Assembly (NCBI GenBank): GCA_017792345.1
Contig: CP051228.1
Coordinates: 434,001-498,000, forward strand
DNA from: Mesoflavibacter sp.
Lineage (GTDB): Bacteria; Pseudomonadota; Alphaproteobacteria; UBA8366; Aestuariispiraceae
DNA: 64,000 bases
Direction: 5' to 3'
Shown here: positions 1-7,700 of the stretch, in pieces
How positions within the stretch are numbered: position 1 is the first letter of the stretch
Layout of the letters: each line of letters starts with the position of its first letter
Translations under genes and position numbers: made by a program
Notes under the pieces: model-generated
What the model saw: only the letters and a program-made list of their open reading frames with translations
What the model was told of the DNA's origin: nothing
Database searches by the model: none

Positions 1-1111
1 CGCCGTAGATGAAGGGCACACCGCGATCGAACTGTTCGTTCCCGTACTGGTAGGACGCCTCAAAGTTAACCACCGTGTCCTTGTCGATTTCGGCTTCTAC
101 GACCGGCGCGATCAAAAATACCTGCTCGTCGATCTCGTCTCGGAAGCTGATTTTATTCTGGGCGGCGAGATTAAAGCGGTATCGGATTCTTCCTGCTTCA
201 TCCATCGGACCGCCAGCATCCAAGGCAACTCTGCCGTTCTTAAGCCGGTCGCCCTCCCCGTAGACCCCGGAGGCACCTTCCAGCGTGGCCGCTGCGTATT
301 GTTCCGAGAGGGGCTGTTTGGTTACCACATTGATCAGTCCGCCGGACTCTCCGCGTCCAAACAGTGTCGCGGTCGGGCCCCGAAGCACTTCAACTTGTTC
401 GACATTGCCCAAGTCCAGACTTTGCGGGGTCCCAGTCCTATTGCCGTTGATCAGAATGTTGTCCGCCGTGAACCCTCGCGCGGTATAGCGATCGCCGACC
501 TGACCGCCGACATTGTTTTCTTTCACGACACCCGCGAGATAGTCGAACGTGTCGCCGACCTTCCGCGCACCGGAATCCTCAATCGCCTGGCGGGGCAGAG
601 ATTGCGCCGATTGGGGCGTTTCAATAAGGGGCGTATCTGTCCGCGTTGCAGAGAATGAGTAGGGGTTGTTGTAGCTGTCCGACAAGGTGCCGCCCAGAAC
701 GGCCTCGACGGTAATGGGATTCAGATGGAAGGGACCGACGCCCGCGCCGTCCGCGACCCGCAGTGTAACCGTGTTCGCGCCGGTCTTTTGAAACCCGATA
801 CCGGTTCCGGCAAGCACCTGTTCCAGCGCAGTTTCAGGCGACATCGCCCCCGAAACACCCCCAGAGACCTTGTCTCGCACCGCCGCGTTATCGGCGGAAA
901 CCTGAAGACCTGATTGGATGCCGAACTGCAGCAATGCATCTGTGAGCGGACCGGCCGGAATTGAAAAGACAATGTTTTCGGTCTGCGCGACCGCCACTCG
1001 ATGCTCCACGACCGCGGCGGTAAGGGCGACGCAAAGCATCGCCACGGATGCGCCCAAACGCAGTCGTTGCATGGTCTTGATCAATTTTTCAGTTACCCGC
1101 CCAACGGTCAT
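1..1111 (-). CDS. TonB-dependent siderophore receptor with STN domain (5' part; runs off the window)
   Basis: Outer-membrane receptor that imports ferric siderophores using TonB energy. The 370 visible residues show a signal peptide (hydrophobic stretch about 20-35, likely cut after the AVA near residue 42), an STN signalling domain at about 48-118, and a TonB plug at about 160-266 with the VEVLRGP and GGLINVVTK signatures. The beta-barrel begins after that and continues beyond the edge. The STN domain means the receptor signals to the FecR-like protein encoded just upstream, so the three genes form one Fec-type cell-surface signalling unit. The start at 1111 is preferred because a GGGGGAAGG ribosome site precedes it; an internal ATG at 1072 has a weaker one. 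The ligand cannot be read from the sequence. Confidence 0.93.
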   Translation of the reverse strand, partial: MTVGRVTEKLIKTMQRLRLGASVAMLCVALTAAVVEHRVAVAQTENIVFSIPAGPLTDALLQFGIQSGLQVSADNAAVRDKVSGGVSGAMSPETALEQVLAGTGIGFQKTGANTVTLRVADGAGVGPFHLNPITVEAVLGGTLSDSYNNPYSFSATRTDTPLIETPQSAQSLPRQAIEDSGARKVGDTFDYLAGVVKENNVGGQVGDRYTARGFTADNILINGNRTGTPQSLDLGNVEQVEVLRGPTATLFGRGESGGLINVVTKQPLSEQYAAATLEGASGVYGEGDRLKNGRVALDAGGPMDEAGRIRYRFNLAAQNKISFRDEIDEQVFLIAPVVEAEIDKDTVVNFEASYQYGNEQFDRGVPFIYG

Positions 1112-1216
1112 AAACCTTCCCCCGTTCCGAAACTTTCCAAAGACAGGAATGCGTCTTATTTGCATTCACGTGTTGTTCGACGGAGGAGGGGCAAGTTTTT
1201 CCAAAAAAGAGTCGGC

Positions 1217-2218
1217 TTATCGTGTCCCTGTCACGATTAGGGCCCAAGGGGTCAGTTGCAGGACACTTCCGCCATACGGACTGACAAGAGCATTCAATGC
1301 TGCAGCAGGATCTCGGAGATCATAGAATCCGGTGACGCGTTGAGACGCCAATCCCTCGTCCAGAAGGAAAATCTCGCCCGGGTACCAAGGTTCAATTCTC
1401 AGAATGACATCACGGACGAGCATGCCACGCACCTTCATCCGGCCGGGCTGCCCGCCCCCCATCAGAGCCGGATCGGCTTTGCCGGATTCGAACGCCATGT
1501 TGGGACGCGCTTGCAGCCAGGCGCCACCCTGGAGTACCGACTGTTCTGGCCCGCTGGGTCCTGGCCTGGAGACTCTGACGCGACCGCGTTCAACCTCAAC
1601 AGATGTAGTTCCCGGCCAGCGTCCTACGCTGAAGCTGGTGCCCAGAACAGTGGTGGATAGGTCACCGGCAACGACAGTGAATGGCCGGTCAGGATCGGGC
1701 TGAACCGAGAAAAATGCCGCACCCGCATGAAGTTCGACAACTCGGTGACCGGCTTCATATCTCACGCTGATTGCCGATCTCGGCTCAAGCGTCACCTTGG
1801 ATCCATCGTCTAGTTCGAGTTCTCTGATTTCGGCCACTGACGTCGTGACGTCGGCGATAATGTCGAGATAGGCCGATGGTCCTTTCAGCAACCCGACAGC
1901 CATCATAACTGCCGCCGCAAGCATCAAGAATGTCATACGCAGCCTGTGCCCGGACCGCATCGGCGGGTTGTTGGGCAAGGGGCTGCCGGTCTTCGGCACG
2001 GAGAGGGATTCCCGGTGGATTTCCGTCAGATCGGTTTCGCCTAGATCGGTGAGACAAAGCACCGTCTGAGACAGGTTGTGCCATGCGTCGACGTGGCGCC
2101 GGTCCGCATCCAACCATTCCCTGAACCGATGGCAAAGGGCCAGATCGTCGGGCGCCTCGTCAAGCAGGATATGCCATTCGGCCGCCTCGCGGCGTGCCTT
2201 ATCGGTCACGTCGCTCAA
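1217..2218 (-). CDS. FecR-family anti-sigma / signal-transducing membrane protein
   Basis: Single-pass inner-membrane protein (333 aa) that holds the cognate ECF sigma factor and relays the receptor signal. It has a cytoplasmic N-terminus with the conserved tryptophans of the family (AAEWHILL, FREWLDAD, HVDAWHNL), one membrane segment at about 96-111, and a periplasmic FecR domain at about 124-215. It lies between the sigma factor (139 bp upstream) and the TonB receptor (105 bp downstream), all leftward. The start is a TTG directly after a run of eight G on the coding strand, which probably serves as the ribosome site; a GTG three codons later is an alternative. Family assignment is firm; the cue is unknown. 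Confidence 0.92.
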   Translation of the reverse strand: MSDVTDKARREAAEWHILLDEAPDDLALCHRFREWLDADRRHVDAWHNLSQTVLCLTDLGETDLTEIHRESLSVPKTGSPLPNNPPMRSGHRLRMTFLMLAAAVMMAVGLLKGPSAYLDIIADVTTSVAEIRELELDDGSKVTLEPRSAISVRYEAGHRVVELHAGAAFFSVQPDPDRPFTVVAGDLSTTVLGTSFSVGRWPGTTSVEVERGRVRVSRPGPSGPEQSVLQGGAWLQARPNMAFESGKADPALMGGGQPGRMKVRGMLVRDVILRIEPWYPGEIFLLDEGLASQRVTGFYDLRDPAAALNALVSPYGGSVLQLTPWALIVTGTR

Positions 2219-2357
2219 AACGCCCCCCCCGTGCTGTATATGTGTCGAGAAATGGACAGATGTGCGTTCAATCGCGGCTCCCCGATCGCGACGATCGTAG
2301 GTATCGGATAGTCATCATCAATGGGACGCGCGGCGACACTTGTTTTCCAGAAATCGG

Positions 2358-2939
2358 TCATTGCGGTTCACCCTTGCCCCGGCGGCGATCACAATGTGCC
2401 AATCCATCGACGACAAGGTTGTGCGCCAACGATATGGAGATCTCCAGTTGGTTCGCGATCTCACGCAACTTGCAGCCTTCCAATCCATACATTCTGACGG
2501 CGATGCGTTGACGTTCCGGCAGTTCTGCAATCGCGGCGGCAACCCGGCGAACATCGTCCCGGTCCATGGCAATCCGCTCCGGCGACGGTGTGCCGTCGGC
2601 AATATCACGCAACGACATGTCTGAATCTCGACCTGCTCCTTCCGTTGCGCGACGACGCAAAGTATCGACAGCGAGGTTCCGGACAATTCGATAGAAGTAA
2701 CGTTTTGGATGCCGGATCGTCTTCTGCGGCTCAATTTGGCTTAGACGCAACCAGGCTTCTTGTACGATGTCTTCCGCAAGCGACCGGCTCCCGACAATCC
2801 CATAGGCATAGTCGACGAGTGCCTTCCTATAGGCGATGTAAAGCTCGGCCAGATCCGTCTCTCGGTGCAAACCGGGCGCGCCTTTCAGTGGGTGAACAGT
2901 CGAACGAATCCGAGCGTGGGTTGACGTCTTCTGAACCAA
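2358..2939 (-). CDS. ECF RNA polymerase sigma factor, FecI type
   Basis: Extracytoplasmic-function sigma factor for the downstream receptor genes. Region 2 lies at about 28-95 (LVDYAYGIVGSRSLAEDIVQ) and region 4 at about 130-185 with the helix-turn-helix around LREIANQLEISISLAHN; there is no region 3, as expected for ECF factors. The given start is TTG at 2939, only a few bases from a Fur box, which leaves little room for a ribosome site. A TTG at codon 24 behind AAAGG would give a protein of more typical length, so the N-terminus is uncertain. It is the first gene of the fecI-fecR-receptor set and is expected to be repressed by Fur when iron is plentiful. Confidence 0.9.
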   Translation of the reverse strand: MVQKTSTHARIRSTVHPLKGAPGLHRETDLAELYIAYRKALVDYAYGIVGSRSLAEDIVQEAWLRLSQIEPQKTIRHPKRYFYRIVRNLAVDTLRRRATEGAGRDSDMSLRDIADGTPSPERIAMDRDDVRRVAAAIAELPERQRIAVRMYGLEGCKLREIANQLEISISLAHNLVVDGLAHCDRRRGKGEPQ

Positions 2940-2947
2940 CCTCAGTT

Positions 2948-2966
2948 ACAAACGATTATCATTCGC
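2948..2966. promoter_or_regulatory. Fur box upstream of the fecI-like gene
   Basis: The 19 bases ACAAACGATTATCATTCGC form an interrupted inverted repeat around ATTATCATT and resemble the Fur consensus (GATAATGATAATCATTATC). They end 9 bp upstream of the sigma-factor start, where binding would block transcription. Iron repression of fecI homologues by Fur is well established; the binding here is inferred. Confidence 0.65.
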
Positions 2967-3187
2967 ATTGTTATAATGTCTCCAACCGGCTCCGCAACCG
3001 TGATCCCCAGAATGTCTTACCTGACCTGATGGTTGGTCCGCCTCCTTGAGGGTGGCCCAATTCTCCGGAAGCAGGTCAGTTTTCGAACCTGGGAGCACGA
3101 GATCTGGAACGCCCAGAGGCCTTACAAAGCTTCGGCCCGAGAACGTTCTGGAAGGCGAGAGCCGTCGTGGGCCCGCCGCAGGAGACA

Positions 3188-3358
3188 TCATCGAAGAGAT
3201 GGTAGGCGCGGACGAAACGTCCCCGACACGCCCGACGCTTTCAGGATGCAGTCGATCCCCGTCGCGCGATAGCGGGTATTGACCGCGACCAGAGTCGCCC
3301 CGGCCCGCGCCATGGCAAAGAACAGCGCCAGTCACTCGACCCGGTATGGCTTGGGGAA
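3188..3358 (-). pseudogene. Remnant of an AMP-dependent acyl-CoA synthetase
   Basis: Read leftwards in one frame, this stretch gives LALFFAMARAGATLVAVNTR followed by YRATGIDCILKASG. That is the conserved first-domain segment of acyl-CoA ligases (the WLALFFAMARAGATLVAVNTRYR type). A stop (3332-3334) precedes it and another (3188-3190) ends it, and no recognisable ligase sequence continues in the same frame on either side. Flanking sequence in other frames looks degenerate. It is therefore a gene fossil filling part of the 585-bp gap between the sigma-factor gene and the adenylate cyclase gene. Apart from this remnant and the Fur box I see nothing in 2967-3524. Confidence 0.6.
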
Positions 3359-3524
3359 GTTCTACGGGCAGGGGTTGGCGGGGGTGGTAATTCCAAAAAG
3401 TAGATTCGGGATCACGCGACCGCATTTATCCAGGAACGGACCTTACCCAAATCTGAAAGAAGTTTAAGGGCTTAGGTCATGAGGACCGAAACGCTCAATC
3501 CGATTTACTCTGACACTTCCCGCT

Positions 3525-5330
3525 TCAGCCTTCAGAGTCGATCGTGAACACTGTGGTCTCGGAACCGCGCCCGCGCAGTTGCACGCGTCCGACTTCACGC
3601 CAGACATAGTCGCCCCTCGCCTTATCGCGCGTATCGCTCGAGATACATAACGTCTCTCCAACGTCCTTACCCAGCGCCTCGAGCCGCGCGGTGGTGTTCA
3701 CGGCATCACCGACGATGGTGTAATTCATCCTCGCACTGGCACCGATGTTCCCGACAAGCACGGTGCCTGTGTGAATGCCGATCCGTGTCACCAACGGTGG
3801 CTCGCCGTCAGCCTCCCGTTTGGCATTTATCCGCGCGGTGACGGATTGTATCTCAAGCGCCGCCGCCAGAGCCCGGTCCACATGATCGGACTGTTCAATA
3901 GGGGCGTTCCAGAAAGCCATTAACGCATCGCCAATGAATTTATCGACCGTGCCTTCGCGGTCATTGACCGGAAGCACCACGGCTTCGAAATAGTCATTCA
4001 GCATCTTGGCAAGCTCGTTCGGCGACATGCCATCGGAAATCGTCGTATAGCTGGCGATATCGGTAAAAAGGATGGTGACCTCGCGTTCAGTCGCTTTCAC
4101 ATCGCGACCGCTGGCTTCCATGGAGATCAGCTGACGGACCAGGTTCTTCGGCACATAGCGCGCAAAGACTTCAAGGCCGCCTAACATGGCTGCGAACGCC
4201 TGTTCGGCCCGGTTCAATTCCGTAAACCCGCTGAATTTGTGGTCGCGGGAGACGATGTTGAGACTCTCCACTTCCTTCGCCGCCGAAGACAAACGAATGA
4301 TCGGACCGACGATCCCACGCCCGACCAACACGGCGAAGACAACCGCTCCCGTGAGGATCGCCAAGCCCACAAGGGCGATCATTTGTGCCCGCTCTACCGC
4401 CGGTCCAAGCACGGTATCGCGCGGGACCACGTCTGCGGTGTACCAACTCTTGTAGCCAAACTGGTCCACTTCCGCGACCGAGACCAGCCATCGGCGCTCG
4501 GCTACAGTAACCTCGCCGATATCGGTTTGACCGCCGTCGACGAGGGCGAAGACGGCTTCCGCGACCGGATCCGACAGATCGCTGATGGATGGGATCTCCT
4601 CCCACTTCGCGAAGGTTTCGAGACCCGCGAACGTCGGATGAGCCAAAACAAATCCCGCTTCGTCGAATGCAAACCGGTATCCTCCACCCTGGTCATCGGT
4701 GTCGGAAATGTGACCGGAAATCGTCGCCACGCCCAATTCCGTGAAAATGCTGCCGATCGGGGCACCTTGCGGGTCGGCGACATGTATGGAGTATTCGATA
4801 ACCGGGCGGTCGTCTTCGTTCATGAAGACATCGTCGAATCCCTCCGTACCGTCCCCTGGGCGACCCGCCTTCACGTATGCGAGGGTTTCGTCATCCGGCC
4901 GGTAGGTCAGGTCAAATTCCGGCGCGTTATCCCCGTCCTGCCAGACGAGGACAGTTGAGCCGTCCCTGCGAACCAAAGTTAGGTCGTACAGGTAATCCTT
5001 GTTGCGGACGAAGGAGCTGAGAACCGCAATCGCGTACGGATCGGAGGCACTCTGGTTCGACGCACCCACCAATTCTGCCAAGGTGCGCATATCTTCCTCA
5101 ACCTGACGGAAATACTCGATCAGATTATCCGCAATCGCGTTCGTGCGATTCTGCTGTAGTCGGCGAGTCACTTCGAGCGCCGACTCCATGGACCCGACCG
5201 TGCCAAGCGCACCGACCGTACCAACGGAGAGCACTATCAGAATGCAAACGCCAAAACCGAGGACAAACTTGACGCTTTTGAAAATGGTTTGGACTCCCCC
5301 TGCCGGTTTGGCGGAGTAATCTCCCGCCAA
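3525..5330 (-). CDS. Membrane adenylate cyclase, class III, with Cache-type sensor and HAMP
   Basis: Makes cAMP from ATP in response to a periplasmic ligand. The 601 residues contain a first membrane segment at about 21-43, a periplasmic sensor of dCache type at about 50-310, a second membrane segment at about 317-340, a HAMP linker to about 390, and a cyclase domain at about 412-590. Metal-binding aspartates are D424 and D468. The adenine-specifying pair is K464 and T538, the class IIIb combination, and the transition-state residues N545 and R549 are present, so it should be active. The start is TTG behind AAGGTGG. It stands alone, so its targets and ligand are unknown. Confidence 0.9.
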   Translation of the reverse strand: MAGDYSAKPAGGVQTIFKSVKFVLGFGVCILIVLSVGTVGALGTVGSMESALEVTRRLQQNRTNAIADNLIEYFRQVEEDMRTLAELVGASNQSASDPYAIAVLSSFVRNKDYLYDLTLVRRDGSTVLVWQDGDNAPEFDLTYRPDDETLAYVKAGRPGDGTEGFDDVFMNEDDRPVIEYSIHVADPQGAPIGSIFTELGVATISGHISDTDDQGGGYRFAFDEAGFVLAHPTFAGLETFAKWEEIPSISDLSDPVAEAVFALVDGGQTDIGEVTVAERRWLVSVAEVDQFGYKSWYTADVVPRDTVLGPAVERAQMIALVGLAILTGAVVFAVLVGRGIVGPIIRLSSAAKEVESLNIVSRDHKFSGFTELNRAEQAFAAMLGGLEVFARYVPKNLVRQLISMEASGRDVKATEREVTILFTDIASYTTISDGMSPNELAKMLNDYFEAVVLPVNDREGTVDKFIGDALMAFWNAPIEQSDHVDRALAAALEIQSVTARINAKREADGEPPLVTRIGIHTGTVLVGNIGASARMNYTIVGDAVNTTARLEALGKDVGETLCISSDTRDKARGDYVWREVGRVQLRGRGSETTVFTIDSEG

Positions 5331-5761
5331 GTTCGACCACCTTAGGCCGGAAAGCCTCGGCCAGGAAACTACCGTAACATGCCCCCCGTAGATGTTTCCA
5401 GTTCTTGTGGTATGGCAAGAACTTCGCTCACATATGTCACCTACCAGTATTGCATTGTCTGAATGGAGTTTCTTGTAGGAACCCTCTCACAGGAAGCGAG
5501 ATATTTGTCCGGCGACACGCGGGTCAGGTCAGAATTGATCGCCGACAAAGCTACTTGGTTGCGCTTGTCCGGTAAGGGTCAAACCCAGACCCGCGCAAAC
5601 TTGGGAGCCTTTGGGTCTCGGGACCTGTACCGAAAGCTACACCATCTGTCCGGACGCACCTGCCGAAGCCTGAATTGCAGGGGAATGGTCGCATCCCCAA
5701 GCCGCCGTGATTCAATTGCATGCGAGGGATCGGATTGGCTGATCAGGTTGCAATCTGACAG
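5331..5761. other. Intergenic stretch without a supported gene
   Basis: This 431-bp gap lies upstream of the adenylate cyclase gene and downstream of phzF. Rightward and leftward frames both contain open stretches of roughly 100 codons, but none resembles a protein family I know and none has a convincing start. It presumably holds the adenylate cyclase promoter. I see no repeat, RNA gene or terminator that I can support. Confidence 0.4.
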
Positions 5762-6664
5762 TCAGGGCAAAGAGAATCCATGAATGAGACTGCCTTGTCC
5801 GAAGACCACACTGGTGCCACCGATCCGAACGCGGACCGCACTATCGCACCAAGCGTCAAATTCGAGATCGATGATGCTCGGCCGTCCGATCTCCTCCCCT
5901 TGATGAATGCGGTATCCATATCGCCCGTCCGGTGTGCCTTTCGCCAGGAAACCGGCCAATGCCACCGCCGCCGCGCCGGTCGCCGGATCTTCTTCAATGC
6001 CGACTGCGGGCGCGAACATGCGGGCGAAAATCTCGCCCTCTTGAATCGCGAAAAGATAGATATGAGGCGCATTCGTATTGCTTAGGGTTCTCGCCCATTT
6101 TTCACGATCAAGTTGCGCGCGGCGCAAAGCCTGACGATCCGCCAGCGGCACGCAGAAGAACGGAATCCCCCCGGAATAGCCGGCCGCCGGCCGGGCGCTG
6201 TCCAGATCCCGGGTCGTCAACCCCAGCATCGCCGCGATATTTCGAGCCGTGGCGGACGTCTCAAGCCGCGCCGGCTGCTTCGGGCATTGCAGCATGGCAT
6301 GCAGTCCTGTATCGCGCTCGCTCAGGCGCACAGGTATATCGCCCGCAGGAACACGCAAGGTCAGTTCGCCGGCACGTCGCAGAGTGGCGTCATCGAGACC
6401 CAACAGGCAGGCGGTGCCGATAACCGGGTGACCGGCGAAGGGCAATTCGCCATGCGGCGAAAAGATGCGCGCGCGAGCCCCGCCCCTCTCTCTTCCGGTC
6501 ACGAAGACAGTCTCGTTTAGCTTCAGCTCACGGGCGATTGCCGCCATCGCGGTCTCGCTCAAGTCGGGCGCATTCGGGAAAACCGCCAATTGATTTCCGC
6601 CCGATATCCGGCTGCTGAACACATCCGCCAGGACAAAATCCAGACTGTTCCCCATCCTGATCAC
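5762..6664 (-). CDS. PhzF-family isomerase/epimerase
   Basis: Member of the PhzF fold (two pseudo-symmetric halves), whose known members isomerise or epimerise small metabolites by acid-base proton shifts, for example in phenazine synthesis. At 300 aa it has the family's usual length. The catalytic glutamate of the LNETVFV motif is E51, GHPVIGTA follows at about 78-85, and the second-half signature EEDPATGAAA is present. No other phenazine genes are nearby, so the substrate is probably a catabolic intermediate. It is the last gene of a leftward operon. A GTG start at 6664 overlaps the RidA stop by 4 bp; an ATG at 6655 is possible. Confidence 0.85.
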   Translation of the reverse strand: MIRMGNSLDFVLADVFSSRISGGNQLAVFPNAPDLSETAMAAIARELKLNETVFVTGRERGGARARIFSPHGELPFAGHPVIGTACLLGLDDATLRRAGELTLRVPAGDIPVRLSERDTGLHAMLQCPKQPARLETSATARNIAAMLGLTTRDLDSARPAAGYSGGIPFFCVPLADRQALRRAQLDREKWARTLSNTNAPHIYLFAIQEGEIFARMFAPAVGIEEDPATGAAAVALAGFLAKGTPDGRYGYRIHQGEEIGRPSIIDLEFDAWCDSAVRVRIGGTSVVFGQGSLIHGFSLP

Positions 6665-7053
6665 CGCCGTTTCTTTGCGGTGATCTCAATTTCGACCTTC
6701 AGGCGCGGATCAATCAGTTCCGGGGAGCCGACCGTGGTATTGGCGGGCAGAATACCGGCGAACGCCTCGCCAAATACCGGCGCCACCTTCGCGAAATCGC
6801 CCATGTCTACCAGATAGACGACGATGCGCACCGTATCCGCCAGATCGAACCCGGCCTTGTTCAATGCCTCCTTGGCATTGGCCAGACATTGCCGTGTCTG
6901 ATCCATAACATCCTCGGCAACATCGCCTGTCCCAGGCTCAAACCCGCCGGTTCCGGCCAGAAACAGCCAATCATCATCCACGACAGCCCGCGAATATCCC
7001 AGGATGGGCTCCCATTTGCCGCCGGATGAAATCAATTGTCGTGTCATAGGCAT
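6661..7053 (-). CDS. Rid-family (RidA/YjgF-like) protein lacking the catalytic arginine
   Basis: Small trimeric-fold protein (130 aa). RidA members hydrolyse reactive enamine/imine intermediates and need Arg105. Here the corresponding segment reads PANTTVGSPEL, where typical RidA has PARSxV, so position 105 is asparagine. That places it among Rid proteins that lack deaminase activity and have other or unknown roles. It overlaps phzF by 4 bp and follows the NIPSNAP gene by 13 bp, so it is certainly co-transcribed. A second ATG two codons in is an alternative start. Family is firm; function is open. Confidence 0.85.
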   Translation of the reverse strand: MPMTRQLISSGGKWEPILGYSRAVVDDDWLFLAGTGGFEPGTGDVAEDVMDQTRQCLANAKEALNKAGFDLADTVRIVVYLVDMGDFAKVAPVFGEAFAGILPANTTVGSPELIDPRLKVEIEITAKKRR

Positions 7054-7066
7054 GCCTTTCCTAATG

Positions 7067-7684
7067 CTATTGCAGGGGCGAATAGGCCGTGGGCAGATAG
7101 ATCGTGGACAGCATCTCTGTTTTCAGATGTTTATGGCTGTCCTTGGGGGGCCAGACTCCGTCGGCAATCGCCTGAGCCCGGATCGTTTGGCGGTCTTCGA
7201 TGGACGCATACGGCCATATGCTCACCATTCGCGGCGTACCTTCGACGGTATGCAGCACCGTCACCAAATGAGATCGCCGGCGTCGGACCGGTATGGCTTG
7301 CTCCCAAGTCGCCAAGGTCGGTGCCAACCCGCCGGTTTCCATTTCATAGGTGCGGATCTCATAGAACGGTCCAAAGCGCCCAAGTTCCGGTTCCGCCACG
7401 CCTGGAAAGGATACGCATCGATCGAGAGACATCGATTTCAGATGGACGCCGCAGGCAAACGGATCGGATCCGGTCATAAGCTGCCTGCGCTCGGTTTCGT
7501 GGTCCTGTGGATCGTCATAACGCCGGAGCAGCGCAATCCGATTCAACGCACCGATCTCTGATATCCAGCAACCGATCACAGATCCGCGGTTGGCATCCGA
7601 CTTCAGGTAGCGCTCCAACTTGGCGGAGGCTGTCGGGGCGGCACTGGTATGTGCCTGCAATTCGGCAAATTCGTAGATGCTCAT
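7067..7684 (-). CDS. NIPSNAP-family protein
   Basis: A 205-residue protein of the NIPSNAP superfamily (dimeric alpha-beta barrel fold), recognised by the FYEIRTYEM strand at about 107 and the repeated half-domain layout. Bacterial members sit in many catabolic operons, and their reactions are mostly unknown. A start at 7684 (MSIYEF) is chosen because the family motif begins early and the flavoprotein gene ends only 16 bp upstream; the open frame continues further upstream but overlaps that gene. It is the third gene of the operon that ends with phzF. Confidence 0.75.
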   Translation of the reverse strand: MSIYEFAELQAHTSAAPTASAKLERYLKSDANRGSVIGCWISEIGALNRIALLRRYDDPQDHETERRQLMTGSDPFACGVHLKSMSLDRCVSFPGVAEPELGRFGPFYEIRTYEMETGGLAPTLATWEQAIPVRRRRSHLVTVLHTVEGTPRMVSIWPYASIEDRQTIRAQAIADGVWPPKDSHKHLKTEMLSTIYLPTAYSPLQ

Positions 7685-7700
7685 TCTCAGCTCCCAACGG

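Noticed and set aside
5762-6664. Phenazine biosynthesis
   Set aside because: Only a PhzF-family gene is present; no other phz gene lies nearby and the operon is otherwise catabolic in character.
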